DNA of 64,000 nt from Bordetella petrii (GCF_000067205.1 NC_010170.1:1302001-1366000); one strand, 5' to 3'. Shown: positions 1-9,221, counted from the first letter of the stretch. Notes: a model not told the origin generated them from the sequence alone. Translations and numbers: made by a program.

Positions 1-146
1 CCGTGCAGAGGGGAGGCGGTGTCGCCATTGCGGATGGCCTGCGCATCGAGCGGGATCTTTCCACGCTGGCTTACCGGAGCCAGGATGCGGCCGAGGGGCT
101 GCGCGCTTTTGTGGAAAAACGGCCCGCGTCTTTCAAGGACTGCTGA
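1..146 (+). CDS. Enoyl-CoA hydratase/isomerase family, C-terminal end (partial)
   Basis: Only the last 47 codons are in the window (reading from base 3, stop TGA 144-146). The C-terminal pattern, a serine-aspartate start to a helix running S-x-D-A-A-E-G-L-R-A-F-V-E-K-R-P-A-x-F, is the standard end of crotonase-fold enoyl-CoA hydratases, where this helix packs over the active site. The next gene starts 3 bp after the stop, so this is the upstream member of the acyl-CoA operon that continues to 5762. The family call rests only on this tail; substrate is unknown. Confidence 0.7.
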   Translation, partial: VQRGGGVAIADGLRIERDLSTLAYRSQDAAEGLRAFVEKRPASFKDC

Positions 147-149
147 ATC

Positions 150-896
150 ATGAGTCGAGAATTGATATACGTGACGGGCGCCAGCCGCGGCATAGGCGCC
201 ATGATCGCCTGCCAGCTTGCCCGGCGCGGTTTCGAAGTGGGCTGCCTTTCACGTTCGGGCCACCGGCCCCAGGTCGAGAATGTTCCCGGCGAGATCGCCG
301 CGCGCTGGCATACCGTGGCCTGCGATGTCACGGACGGCGAAGCGCTGAAGGACGCCATGTCGAAGCTGCGGGACGATCTGGGAATTTCCGTCAGGGGCCT
401 GGTCAACAATGCCGGCCTGCATACCGAGGCGCCCAGCGTCGACTTGCCCATGGACGAATTCCGCCGGTTGATGGACATCAATGCCGTTTCGCTGTTGCGC
501 GCCTGCCAGATCGCGTATCCGATGCTCAAGGAAAGCGGCGGGGGCCTGATTGTCAATATCGGTTCGTTCTACGACAAACTGGGCGTCAAGCGCAATATCG
601 CCTACTGCGCATCGAAAGCGGCGGTCGGCGCCATCACGCGCTGTCTTGCGGTGGAATGGGCCAGGGATGGCATCCAGGTGATAGACGTTGCGCCCGGATA
701 CATCGAAACGGACTTGAACCGGGAAGCGATGCAAGCCGGTCCGTTGCGGGAATATCTGGAAAAGCGGATCCCGCGTAAGAAACCGGGCGAGGCCGGCGAC
801 GTGGCGGTGCTGGTCTCCAGCCTGTTTCAGCCCGGCATGGAATTTCTGACCGGGGAAACCATTTACATCGACGGCGCGCAGAGTGTGTCGGTATGA
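150..896 (+). CDS. SDR family NAD(P)-dependent oxidoreductase (FabG-like)
   Basis: A 248-residue short-chain dehydrogenase of classical length. The cofactor motif TGASRGIG is at residues 9-16, the NNAG motif at 86-89, and the catalytic Ser139, Tyr152 and Lys156 are all present. In this operon it probably oxidises or reduces a hydroxyacyl or alicyclic hydroxy intermediate in the cytoplasm. It starts 3 bp after the hydratase and is followed 43 bp later by an acyl-CoA dehydrogenase. The FabG-like resemblance is generic, so neither the substrate nor the direction can be stated. Confidence 0.88.
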   Translation: MSRELIYVTGASRGIGAMIACQLARRGFEVGCLSRSGHRPQVENVPGEIAARWHTVACDVTDGEALKDAMSKLRDDLGISVRGLVNNAGLHTEAPSVDLPMDEFRRLMDINAVSLLRACQIAYPMLKESGGGLIVNIGSFYDKLGVKRNIAYCASKAAVGAITRCLAVEWARDGIQVIDVAPGYIETDLNREAMQAGPLREYLEKRIPRKKPGEAGDVAVLVSSLFQPGMEFLTGETIYIDGAQSVSV

Positions 897-939
897 CGCA
901 TCCGCCGGCACATGATCGACAATATCTAAAGGAGCAATC

Positions 940-2115
940 GTGAACATACTGGAACGCCTGGATGCCGGGCTGTCCCTTGCCGACGAGGAGCGCATGCTCC
1001 TGGACTCCGTACGGGATCTGGCCGTGGCCGAGCTGGCGCCCAGGGCCGCCGCTTATGATCGGGATAGTCTTTTTCCCTGGGAAAACATCAAGGCGATCAA
1101 TGCGCTTGGATTGAACGCGATGTTCATTCCGCAAGCCTACGGCGGCATGCCCTTGTCTTATCGCTGCTATCTGGCCTGCGTGCGCGAGGTATCGAAAGCC
1201 TGCGCATCCACAGGCATTATCTGGGCCACGAATTTTCACGCGATCAAGCCGGTCATACAGTATGGCTCGGAAGACCTCAAATCGCGTATCCTGCCGCGCA
1301 TCGCGGAAGGCGGCATCGCATCCCTGGTCATCACCGAACCCTCCGCGGGATCGGACGCCACGGGCATGAAGACGCAGTTTCGCGAGGACGGCGACGAGAT
1401 CGTCGTGGATGGCCAGAAGATATTCATCAGCAACGGCGATGTCGCGGATGTCTATGTGGTGTTCGGTAAATGGGCGGGCGTGGACGACGCCAAGGCGTCC
1501 ATAGGCGCGGTCGTCATCGAAAAGGGAGCGCCGGGCCTGGCCGTGACGGGAACGGAGCACAAGATGGGAACCCGCGCGTCAGGCACGGCCTCTCTGTCCT
1601 TCGAGCAATGCCGTATTCCGCGCGGAAATGTGCTGGCCGGTCCGGGAGACGGGCTGTCCGTGCTGCTTGCGTCACTGAACAAGTCCCGTCCCAGCGTGGC
1701 GGCCCATGCGCTGGGCATCGCCCGCGCGGCTTTCGAGGATGCCGTTGCCTATATCAATGATCGGCGCCAGTCCGGCCGCCGCATTCTGGAATTCCAGGGC
1801 GTGCAATTCATGGTGGCGGATCTGGCGGCCGAGCTGGCCGTCTGCGAGAACTGGCTTTGGCATGTGGCGGACCTTGTCGATCAGGGCGTGGATGACATGG
1901 GCGTGGAAGCTTCCATATTGAAGCTGAAAGCCACGGACCTGGCCATGCGCGTGACGACCGATGCGGTGCAATTGCACGGCGGCTATGGCTATTGCCAGGA
2001 TTTCCGGGCGGAACGGCTCATGCGCGACGCGAAGATCACCCAGATCTGGGAAGGAACGAACCAGATACATCGGCAGCTCATCGGGCGCAGCTTTCTGAAC
2101 AAGGAGAAAAAATGA
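940..2115 (+). CDS. Acyl-CoA dehydrogenase
   Basis: 391 residues, typical for the soluble FAD acyl-CoA dehydrogenases that introduce the alpha-beta double bond and pass electrons to ETF. The FAD/substrate loop TEPSAGSD begins at residue 132, and the C-terminal catalytic-base motif IWEGTNQ places Glu at residue 371, close to Glu376 of medium-chain enzymes. The start is GTG at 940, chosen because AAAGGAG lies just upstream. The TGA stop overlaps the next ATG (ATGA), implying translational coupling. Substrate chain length or ring structure cannot be told from sequence. Confidence 0.9.
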   Translation: MNILERLDAGLSLADEERMLLDSVRDLAVAELAPRAAAYDRDSLFPWENIKAINALGLNAMFIPQAYGGMPLSYRCYLACVREVSKACASTGIIWATNFHAIKPVIQYGSEDLKSRILPRIAEGGIASLVITEPSAGSDATGMKTQFREDGDEIVVDGQKIFISNGDVADVYVVFGKWAGVDDAKASIGAVVIEKGAPGLAVTGTEHKMGTRASGTASLSFEQCRIPRGNVLAGPGDGLSVLLASLNKSRPSVAAHALGIARAAFEDAVAYINDRRQSGRRILEFQGVQFMVADLAAELAVCENWLWHVADLVDQGVDDMGVEASILKLKATDLAMRVTTDAVQLHGGYGYCQDFRAERLMRDAKITQIWEGTNQIHRQLIGRSFLNKEKK

Positions 2116-2987
2116 GCGGGATCAAAACAGTAGGCGTGGTCGGCAGCGGAACGATGGGTACCGGCATTGCCATCGTCGTGGCGCGCGCCGGCCTGAAAAC
2201 GATCGTGCTGGATGCCAGCCAGGAAGCGCTCGATCGCGCGCGTGGGCAGGCCGCGGCATTCCTGGCCAAATCGGTGGCGCGAGGAAAGCTCGCGGCGGGG
2301 CGGGACGAGGCCATCATGGCACAGTGGCAGGGTACGAACCAGGCCGAAGACCTGAAGGAATGCGACCTGATCGTCGAGGCCGTATTCGAGGACCTGAAGG
2401 TCAAGCACGATCTGTTTGCCCGCCTGGACAAGATCTGCCCGCCGCACACCATTTTCGCTTCCAATACCTCGACCATATCGATCACGGAGATCGCGGGCGG
2501 CAGCGGGCGCGCGGACCGGGTGGTCGGCATGCATTTCTGCCTACCCGCCCAGCTCATGAAGCTGGTGGAAATGTCTCCCGGCCTGACCACGTCGGAAGAA
2601 ACCTTCAACACCTCCTGGGCCTTCTGCGAAGCGCTGGGACAGAAGCCGGTCAAGACGCGCGACACGCCGGGATTCATCCTGAACTACTTCCTGATTCCAT
2701 GGCACAACGACGTCATCAATATGGTCGACCAGGGCGTGGCGGAACCATCGGATATCGACCTGGCCGTCAAGACCGCCTTGGGATATCCGCTGGGGCCGCT
2801 GGAACTGCTCGACATGGTGGGCATGGATACCCAGAAACTGCTGTCCGACGCAATGTACGGGCTGACCCATGAGCCCAGAGCCGCTTGCCCGCCCCTGGTC
2901 AAGCGCATGATCGGCGCCGGCAAGCTGGGGCGCAAGAGCGGCGCGGGTTTCCATGTCTATGGCGACGACAAGATCTTTGGAGCATGA
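2112..2987 (+). CDS. 3-hydroxyacyl-CoA dehydrogenase (PaaH/Hbd type)
   Basis: 291 residues, the usual length for monofunctional NAD-dependent 3-hydroxyacyl-CoA dehydrogenases. The N-terminal Rossmann motif GSGTMG is at residues 11-16, a SNTSTISI strand follows, and the catalytic His lies in GMHFCLP. The C-terminal domain carries TPGFILNYF and the GLGYP-like helix. An open frame extends upstream to 1992, but the ATG at 2112 overlapping the dehydrogenase stop is the sensible start. It would oxidise the 3-hydroxyacyl-CoA produced by the hydratase of this operon. It is coupled by ATGA overlap to the next gene. Confidence 0.88.
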   Translation: MSGIKTVGVVGSGTMGTGIAIVVARAGLKTIVLDASQEALDRARGQAAAFLAKSVARGKLAAGRDEAIMAQWQGTNQAEDLKECDLIVEAVFEDLKVKHDLFARLDKICPPHTIFASNTSTISITEIAGGSGRADRVVGMHFCLPAQLMKLVEMSPGLTTSEETFNTSWAFCEALGQKPVKTRDTPGFILNYFLIPWHNDVINMVDQGVAEPSDIDLAVKTALGYPLGPLELLDMVGMDTQKLLSDAMYGLTHEPRAACPPLVKRMIGAGKLGRKSGAGFHVYGDDKIFGA

Positions 2988-3646
2988 CTGCGATGACTTA
3001 TCAGATCATTCAACAAGGCGACAGTGCTTCCTTTCCCGATACGCATGCGTTTCTCGAGGCGGCTGCCGGCGAGGGCGATGGTGTCGTGTTGATCGGCACC
3101 GAAGCGGGGCGGGCGTGGCGACAGGGCATCGAGCGGGCGGCGGAGCGATCCTTCATCGCCATCGAACTCGACACAGAATGCCTCGGCATACATACCGGCG
3201 AAGACGAAGGGCCCGCCAATGTGGTCGGTTTCGCCCGGTTTCGCCTGGGCGACGATGCCCCCACCGCATTGGTCGAGTTGGTGAAAAAGCCCTATACCGA
3301 TGCCGCCGCGGTACAGGCCGCGCGCGCCGCCTTTGAATCGGCGGGGTTGAAAGTCGCGGTATGCAATGATTTTCCCGGGCGCATTCTGAATCGCCTGGTG
3401 CGCCCGTACTACAACGCCGCCTTGCGGCGCCTGGATGAAGGGTTGGCGACCGCTTCCGATATGGACAAGACCCTCTGCCTGGGCCTGGGCTATCCCGAGG
3501 GGCCGATCGCGCTGCTCAAGCGCACCGGGCTGCATCATCACTACCGGGTCTCGCAAGCCCTGTACCAGGCGCTGGGCCAGGAGCCTTATGCCCCGGCCCG
3601 CAGAGCGCGGGTGGCATGGGAGCGTCACCAGAAGGACATATCATGA
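2984..3646 (+). CDS. 3-hydroxyacyl-CoA dehydrogenase C-terminal-domain protein lacking a canonical NAD motif
   Basis: 220 residues. The second half (about residues 120-220) matches the helical C-terminal domain of 3-hydroxyacyl-CoA dehydrogenases (NDFPGRILNRLV, then the LGYPEGPIALL helix). The first half has no GxGxxG motif, so it probably cannot bind NAD in the usual way. It sits directly behind a full-length paralogue, with ATGA overlaps on both sides. It could be a pseudo-enzyme partner or dimerisation subunit of that dehydrogenase, or an acyl-CoA-binding protein. The domain call is firm; the role is inference. Confidence 0.72.
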   Translation: MTAMTYQIIQQGDSASFPDTHAFLEAAAGEGDGVVLIGTEAGRAWRQGIERAAERSFIAIELDTECLGIHTGEDEGPANVVGFARFRLGDDAPTALVELVKKPYTDAAAVQAARAAFESAGLKVAVCNDFPGRILNRLVRPYYNAALRRLDEGLATASDMDKTLCLGLGYPEGPIALLKRTGLHHHYRVSQALYQALGQEPYAPARRARVAWERHQKDIS

Positions 3647-4776
3647 GCCAGCCTCTCAAGGGTATCAAGGTTCTGGATTTCAGCACCTTGCTTCCGGGGC
3701 CGATGTGCACGCTGATTCTGGCCGAAGCGGGCGCGGACGTCATCAAGCTGGAGCGCGCCTCCGGCGACGAAATGCGCGGCTATTCACCCCGATTCGGCGA
3801 TGACAGCGTCAACTTCGTGTTGCTCAATCGAGGCAAGCGTTCCGCATGCCTGGATCTCAAGGCCGACGCCGATCGCGCTCGGGTGCTGGAGCTGGTGCGG
3901 GACGTCGACGTCGTGGTGGAGCAGTTCCGGCCGGGCGTCATGCAGCGCCTGGGGCTGGACTATGAAAGACTGTCGCAGATCAACCCCGGGCTGGTCTATT
4001 GTTCCATCACGACTTATGGGCAGCATGGCCCGAAGGCGCTCAGGGCGTCGCACGACCTGAACTTCCAGGCGGAAACCGGGATGCTCGCCCTTTCGGCCGA
4101 CGCGAACGGCGCTCCCATCGTGCCTCCGACGCTGACGGGAGACATCGCGGCAGGCGCTTACCCCGCCGTCGTCAACATATTGCTAGCCCTGCGCCAACGC
4201 GACATGGACGGGAAGGGGCAGCATCTCGACATCTCGATGACCGACAACCTGTTCACCCTGATGTACTGGGCGCTGGGCAACGGATGGAGCGAAGGAAAAT
4301 GGCCGAGGCCCGGCAAGGAACTGGTTACGGGCGGGTCGCTGCGATATGCCATCTATCGGACTTCAGACGGCCGGTACCTGTCGGCGGCGCCGCTGGAAGA
4401 CCGGTTCTGGAACAATTTCCTGACGCTGATCGGTGCTGCGGATCTGGTCGGCGAGAAAGACGAAGAGGCCATGCGCGCTGAAGTCGAGCGCATCATCGCA
4501 TCCGAGCCGGCCTCGCATTGGCTGCGAAAATTCGATGGACACGACGTGTGTGTATCCGAGGCCGTGAATATCGAGCAGGCTGTGCAAGACCCGCATTTCA
4601 AGGCGCGGGGCATTTTCGATTGCGAGGTCGTCAACAGCAGCGGGCGATCCATGCCGGCGTTGCCCGTGCCCGTGTGCCGGTCCTTCAGGTCCGGCGAGCT
4701 TCGTGTTGCCGCGCCCGCGCTGGGCGAGCATACGAATGAAATAGCGGGTCATACAACAGGAGACCACAACAGATGA
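3643..4776 (+). CDS. CaiB/BaiF family (class III) CoA-transferase
   Basis: 377 residues, family-typical. The N-terminal motif KVLDFSTLLPGPMCTLILAE followed by GADVIKLE is characteristic of class III CoA-transferases and alpha-methylacyl-CoA racemases. An aspartate in ISMTDNLF lies where the CoA-acylated catalytic Asp is expected. It most likely activates a free carboxylic acid by CoA transfer at the head of this degradation pathway; a racemase role is the alternative. The start at 3643 is the ATG of an ATGA overlap with the preceding stop. Confidence 0.85.
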   Translation: MSQPLKGIKVLDFSTLLPGPMCTLILAEAGADVIKLERASGDEMRGYSPRFGDDSVNFVLLNRGKRSACLDLKADADRARVLELVRDVDVVVEQFRPGVMQRLGLDYERLSQINPGLVYCSITTYGQHGPKALRASHDLNFQAETGMLALSADANGAPIVPPTLTGDIAAGAYPAVVNILLALRQRDMDGKGQHLDISMTDNLFTLMYWALGNGWSEGKWPRPGKELVTGGSLRYAIYRTSDGRYLSAAPLEDRFWNNFLTLIGAADLVGEKDEEAMRAEVERIIASEPASHWLRKFDGHDVCVSEAVNIEQAVQDPHFKARGIFDCEVVNSSGRSMPALPVPVCRSFRSGELRVAAPALGEHTNEIAGHTTGDHNR

Positions 4777-5762
4777 AAGCCGTCGTCATCCGTGAATTCG
4801 CGGAACCCGAACACTTGAAGGTCGAAGAAATCGCCGATCCCGTTGCGGGCCCGGGAGAAGTGCTGATCAATGTGACGCACGCGGGCATCAACTTTCCCGA
4901 CGTGCTGGTCATGACGGGAAAATATCAGAATCTTCCTGACCGTCCGTTTGTTCCGGGCAAAGATGCCGCGGGCAGTGTCGTCGCCGTCGGGCCCGGGGTC
5001 GTGGGGCTGAAAGAGGGTGACCGGGTGGTTGCCCAGGTCGAGCACGGCGCTTTCGCCGAGCGCATGGTTGCGCCTGCCGCCTCGTGCTATCCCCTGCCCG
5101 CCAGTATCTCTGACAGAGACGCGGCCGGCATGGGGCTGGTGTACCAGACCGCGTTCTTTGCGCTGGTGGAGCGCGGCCAATTCAGCGCGGGCGAGACCGT
5201 CCTGATCAATGGCGCCGCGGGCGGGGTGGGCGGAGCCGCCGTTCAGCTTGTCAAGGCGCTGGGAGGCACGGCGCTGGCGGGCGTGGCGGGAGAACAGCAG
5301 GCGGCCGCCACGCGCGCGCTGGGCGCGGATCACATCATCGATCTGGCCGCACCCGATTTGCGCGATTCCCTCAGAGAGCAGGTTTTCGCCTGCACCGGCG
5401 GCCGGGGTGCGGACGTGGTTCTGGATCCCCTGGGCGACGAGATATTCGACGCGTCGATCAGGGCGGTAGCCTGGTGCGGGCGGCTGGTCTGCATCGGGTT
5501 TGCGGCGGGGCGTATTCCAACCTTGAAGGTCAATTACCTGTTGGTGAAGAATATTGCGGTGTCTGGGCTGCAATGGAGCGATTACCGGGACCGCCAGCCA
5601 GAGAAGGTGCGGGACGTTCAGCAGCGGCTGTATGACTTGCATGCCAAGGGGTTGCTGCGGCCGCAAATCACAGAAGTGCTGCCATTGGCCCGATTTGCCG
5701 AGCCACTGCGGATACTTGCAGATGGCAAGGGCAGCGGGAAATACGTTCTGCAGTTCTGCTGA
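4773..5762 (+). CDS. NADPH:quinone oxidoreductase family (zinc-free MDR) protein
   Basis: 329 residues of the medium-chain dehydrogenase/reductase superfamily. A GroES-like N-terminal domain is followed by the nucleotide-binding motif NGAAGGVGG around residue 147. Structural-zinc cysteines are absent, as in QOR-type enzymes and enoyl reductases. It begins at an ATGA overlap with the CoA-transferase and is the last gene of the operon, running into a convergent hydratase. It may reduce an enone or enoyl intermediate; substrate unknown. Confidence 0.82.
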   Translation: MKAVVIREFAEPEHLKVEEIADPVAGPGEVLINVTHAGINFPDVLVMTGKYQNLPDRPFVPGKDAAGSVVAVGPGVVGLKEGDRVVAQVEHGAFAERMVAPAASCYPLPASISDRDAAGMGLVYQTAFFALVERGQFSAGETVLINGAAGGVGGAAVQLVKALGGTALAGVAGEQQAAATRALGADHIIDLAAPDLRDSLREQVFACTGGRGADVVLDPLGDEIFDASIRAVAWCGRLVCIGFAAGRIPTLKVNYLLVKNIAVSGLQWSDYRDRQPEKVRDVQQRLYDLHAKGLLRPQITEVLPLARFAEPLRILADGKGSGKYVLQFC

Positions 5763-5785
5763 GCGTCAGCCATGGCAGTGACGGT

Positions 5786-5810
5786 CGGCGCCCTCACCGC
5801 GCGGGCGCCG
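5786..5810. terminator. GC-rich hairpin between convergent genes
   Basis: An 8-bp perfect inverted repeat (CGGCGCCC / GGGCGCCG) with a 9-nt loop lies between the ends of the convergent oxidoreductase and enoyl-CoA hydratase genes. There is no U-tract on either side, so factor-independent termination is uncertain. Confidence 0.35.
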
Positions 5811-5823
5811 GCCCGGGAATGAG

Positions 5824-6633
5824 TCAGAACGGGCAATTGGGGTCGAATTTCGGGCTGCGCTTTTCCAGGAAGGCATCTATGCCTTCGGTCCCTTCGGGGC
5901 CGGCAAACCCGGTGAATTCCAGCGCCAGCGACGCATCGAAGATCGGCTGGGCCTGCCTGATCCAGTGATTCAGCATCATCTTGGTCCAACGTTGCGCGGC
6001 AGCCGCTCCCTGGGCCAGACGGGAAGCGACCTCGAGGGCGCGAGCCTCCACCTCTTCATCGGGCACGGCAACGGAGACTAGGTTCATGCGCTCCGCCTCT
6101 TCGCCGGTGAGCGTTTCCGCCGTCAGCAGATAGTATTTCGCCTTGGCCATGCCGCAGAGAATTGGCCAAATAATAGCGGCATGATCCCCCGCCGCCACGC
6201 CGATCTTCAGATGGCCGTCGGAAAATTTGGCATCCTTGGCCACAATGGACACATCGGCCAGCAACAACGTGGCCAACCCGGCTCCCACCGCCCAGCCCCG
6301 CGCTGCAGTGATGATCGGCTTGCGGCAGTCCAGCATATTGGTAACCAGATCGCGGGATTCCTTCATCGCCCGCATCCGCAGCGTATAGTCATCGCACACT
6401 TTTCTTTCATGCTTCAGGTCGCCCCCCGCGGAGAACGTCTTGCCATCGCCAGTGAAGATGACGACGTTCACGCTGTCGTCGGCATCGACATCCCGCCAGA
6501 TCTCGGATACTTCACGGTGCATGAGGGCATCCATGGCTCCCATTTTCAGGGGCGAGCGCATCGTAATACGCAATACCCGGGGAGCGGGGTGGTCAAAAGC
6601 GAGTCTTTCGTAACGTCCGTATCGGTCAGTCAT
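5824..6633 (-). CDS. Enoyl-CoA hydratase/isomerase family protein
   Basis: 269 residues with the crotonase fold. The oxyanion-hole segment SAGGDLKH and the second loop GWAVGAGLATLLLADVSI are clear, and the tail ends in a FLEKRSPKF helix. An in-frame extension reaches 6732, but the ATG at 6633 has GGAAG upstream and starts where homologues start. It is transcribed towards the acyl-CoA operon and is not part of it, so it may supply hydration or isomerisation for the same pathway. Specificity cannot be read from sequence. Confidence 0.85.
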   Translation of the reverse strand: MTDRYGRYERLAFDHPAPRVLRITMRSPLKMGAMDALMHREVSEIWRDVDADDSVNVVIFTGDGKTFSAGGDLKHERKVCDDYTLRMRAMKESRDLVTNMLDCRKPIITAARGWAVGAGLATLLLADVSIVAKDAKFSDGHLKIGVAAGDHAAIIWPILCGMAKAKYYLLTAETLTGEEAERMNLVSVAVPDEEVEARALEVASRLAQGAAAAQRWTKMMLNHWIRQAQPIFDASLALEFTGFAGPEGTEGIDAFLEKRSPKFDPNCPF

Positions 6634-7305
6634 TTTTCTTCCTTCGGAAATGCGACATATGGAAAAGGCACGTGGATAAGCCACCATGAATGGATGACCC
6701 AATCCCATTTCTAGTTGCAAAAACCATGCCATGTATAGGCGATCTCACTACGTTCGATTCAGAGATCGGGGCCGGCGCCTATCTCGGTTTGCAGAAGAAA
6801 AATGCAGCGTATGGCTACGCAAAGGACATTCCTTGCCGTTGATGTAGCCGACGTGTACACCGCGGATCAGCCAGAGACAGCCGGCTGCCTGCAGCGCGAG
6901 GCGTCGCTTGGATACGAAGCGACTGCGACCCTGGCTGCCTAATTGCGCCGACTTGCCCCCAAACTGTTATATCCGTCGATTCGCCTGCAAGATGGCGTCA
7001 ATATTGGTGCGATCGTGAGGTATGACGGAATCGATCTACATTGAGATTCGGCCATATTAGGTCATTGCCAAGATCCATGGGCCGCAAGTGCGATTTCCGG
7101 CCCCTATTTGACCATGTAGCGGCGTGAGCGGTGCTGGCATTGTCTTATAACTGCAGCCACGCAGGAGTCAACGTGTGGGCTATTGCTGTTTGCATACATT
7201 TTGTCGCAAAACCAATGCCAATACCGCCTGGATCGGCAGCGCATTCGCGAGTATGAAGAAATCGAGTAGAGCGTGATAACGGCCGCCAGGTAGAACAGGC
7301 TGGTC
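6634..7305. other. Intergenic stretch without a recognisable gene
   Basis: About 670 bp. It is less GC-rich than the neighbouring genes. The only open frame noticed on the plus strand (6802-6942, 46 codons) has no ribosome site and resembles nothing known to me. It precedes an IS remnant and a broken transporter, so it is probably decayed DNA. Confidence 0.4.
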
Positions 7306-7584
7306 GAGCCTGTCCGGATTTTTGTGGGCGAGGCGTTTTAAAAGTTGTTATCTAGCAGCAGTAAATCGGTCTCCGAACAGGATAGCAAACTGGTTCATGG
7401 CGGCTTTCCAGTCGAAGGTCGCCCTTACGGACTTGGCCAGCACGTTGCGTAGCGCCAGCCATAGCAGCTTGATGGCAGCCTCGTTGGTCGGGAAGTGCCC
7501 GCGAGTCTTGATGATCTTGCGCAGTTGCATGTTCAAGCTCTCGATGGCGTTGGTCGTGTAAATCACGCGCCGAAGGTCATGCAC
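7306..7584 (-). mobile_element. IS256-family insertion sequence remnant
   Basis: The fragment keeps the 3' part of an IS256/Mutator transposase gene. At 7306 it has a GAGCCTGTCCGG end that looks like the terminal inverted repeat of several IS256-family elements. The rest of the element is missing, and on the right the sequence passes directly into a truncated EamA transporter at roughly 7573-7584. The exact right junction is not certain. Confidence 0.6.
7348..7584 (-). pseudogene. IS256-family transposase, C-terminal fragment
   Basis: 78 residues starting MHDLRRVIYTTNAIESLN, which is the highly conserved C-terminal block of IS256/Mutator transposases containing the last catalytic Glu (AIES). 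A full transposase is about 400 residues, so more than three quarters is lost, including the two catalytic Asp residues. It is not functional. Confidence 0.85.
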
Positions 7585-8065
7585 AACAGGGCGCCAACCG
7601 CAAAGCCGATGCCGATGTTAGAGGGCCTGGCCGGCGTCAGGCTTTGATAGAGCACAAGCGCCAGCCCGCTCAGTGCCATGACCAATCCCAGCAGCCTTGT
7701 TTTCGAGAAGCGCCGTTCGGTCAAAAGCGGCGTCAGGATCGGTTGCATCCCAATCAGGGTGGCCAATAGCCACGGCGTGACACCGTGGCTATTGCTTGGA
7801 CGTAATACACCGAATAGGCGCCGATGAGCAAAAGCCCAGAGCCAGCGACCTGCCAGGCTGTCCCCGGCTTCGGCCACCAAGTCTGGTTAGGTATGCCAAT
7901 CGCGGCCAGCGCGGGCAATGCGAGGATGAAACGCAAAACCAGAACAGCGAAAACCGAGCCATGGTCAAGCGCCCAGTGTGTGAAGATGGCTGCGCCGCCC
8001 CAAAGCAACACGAGACTGATACTGGTACCAAAAGCTGTTGTCGACGCTGGCCTGACTGTGGTCAT
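7581..8065 (-). pseudogene. EamA/DMT-family transporter, frameshifted and truncated
   Basis: The N-terminal part starts at ATG 8065 and shows EamA-type hydrophobic helices (LLWGGAAIFTHWAL, then GIYSVYYVQAIA-like residues). Near 7785 the frame changes: the normal continuation HGVTPWLLATLIGMQP is read one frame away. The gene is then cut at about 7580 by the IS256 remnant, leaving perhaps half of the usual ten membrane helices. It once encoded a drug/metabolite-type permease of unknown substrate. Confidence 0.75.
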
Positions 8066-8193
8066 ATCGATTGGGAAGCATCTTATCGCCCAGCGGTTAT
8101 CAATAGCGCAGTGTGTATTGAGTCAGCCGCACCTGACCAGTCTGGGACGCGACCACCAAGGCGTCGTACGCAGTTCAGCTTGCCTGCGCTGAC

Positions 8194-9153
8194 TCATTCC
8201 ATCTTGATGTTCAGCTCCTTAATCAGCTTGGCATACTTCGCTTCCTCGTCGCGCAACACTTTCCCGAAGGCTTCTGGCGACATCGATACAGGTTCAATGC
8301 CCATCCCTTCGAGCCGTCGTTTGACCGCGGGAACGGCGAAAGCGTTGTTTATCGCTTCGTTCAGCCGTGCAACGATCTGAGGCGAGGTGCCGGCAGGGGC
8401 AAATGCGCCATACCATACCGTGGTCTCATAGCCAGGGACGGTTTCCGAGACTGTCGGCACGTCGGGTAAGAGAACGGACCGTTTTGCTTCGGTCACCGCC
8501 AGCAAACGTAGCTTCCCCGCCTTGACCTGTGGGAGCGTCTGCGTGCCGGCGCTGATGAAAAGCTGCGTCTCGCCAGCCGAGGTTGCCAGCACGGCTGGCG
8601 CGCCACCGCGGTAGGGAACATGGTTAATCTTGATGCCGCTCATTTTCTCTAGCATCAGGCCGCCTATGTGGTTGCTGCTGCCGTTGCCCCCGCTCGCATA
8701 CATGATCTTGCCGGGATTGGCTCTCGCATAGTCGATCAGCTCCTGCATGTTCTTGACGGGCAGCGATGCGTTGACCACCACGGTATTGAGAACGTTGGCC
8801 AGATAGGCAACAGGGGTGAAATCGTCCACGCCTTTGAAAGGAGTGGATGGCATCAGCACGGGATTGACGACATGGTTGGTCATCGATCCGATCAAAATGG
8901 TGTAGCCATCGGAACGCGACTTGGCAACATAGGCGGTGCCGATGTTGCCACCCGCGCCTGAGCGGTTTTCCACCACGAATGGTTGTCCGAATGTAGCTGC
9001 CAGTTGTGCGGCCAATTCTCTGGCGAGTATGTCGGTTGTGCCGCCAGGCGCAGCCGGCACGATCAATGCAACGGGCTTCTCAGGCCAGTCAGCTTGCGCA
9101 TTGGTACATGCCATTGCCAAGGCTGCGATAGCGCAATAAAGGTACTTCCTCAT
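8194..9153 (-). CDS. Bug-type tripartite tricarboxylate transporter (TctC) substrate-binding protein
   Basis: 319 residues with a signal peptide (cleavage probably after residue 21, AQA/DWPEKP). The Bug family hallmarks are VPAAPGGTTDILAR, the VENRSGAGGNIGT loop and a central YASGGNGSSNHIGG segment. Such proteins bind small carboxylates or amides in the periplasm. No TctA/TctB permease genes lie nearby, the normal situation in Bordetella-like genomes where receptors far outnumber permeases. AAGGGG precedes the ATG. Ligand unknown. Confidence 0.9.
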   Translation of the reverse strand: MRKYLYCAIAALAMACTNAQADWPEKPVALIVPAAPGGTTDILARELAAQLAATFGQPFVVENRSGAGGNIGTAYVAKSRSDGYTILIGSMTNHVVNPVLMPSTPFKGVDDFTPVAYLANVLNTVVVNASLPVKNMQELIDYARANPGKIMYASGGNGSSNHIGGLMLEKMSGIKINHVPYRGGAPAVLATSAGETQLFISAGTQTLPQVKAGKLRLLAVTEAKRSVLLPDVPTVSETVPGYETTVWYGAFAPAGTSPQIVARLNEAINNAFAVPAVKRRLEGMGIEPVSMSPEAFGKVLRDEEAKYAKLIKELNIKME

Positions 9154-9221
9154 GACTTACCCCTTGTAGTAGATGTGTGTGAAAATCTATGGTTGCGGTG
9201 CAGAATGCTACGAACGTTGCA

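Noticed and set aside
1..5762. Assignment of the acyl-CoA operon to a named pathway such as benzoate or pimelate degradation
   Set aside because: Enzyme families are clear but none carries a substrate-specific signature, and no ring-cleavage gene is present.
6802..6942. 46-codon open frame in the decayed region
   Set aside because: No ribosome site or similarity that I recognise; length is expected by chance.
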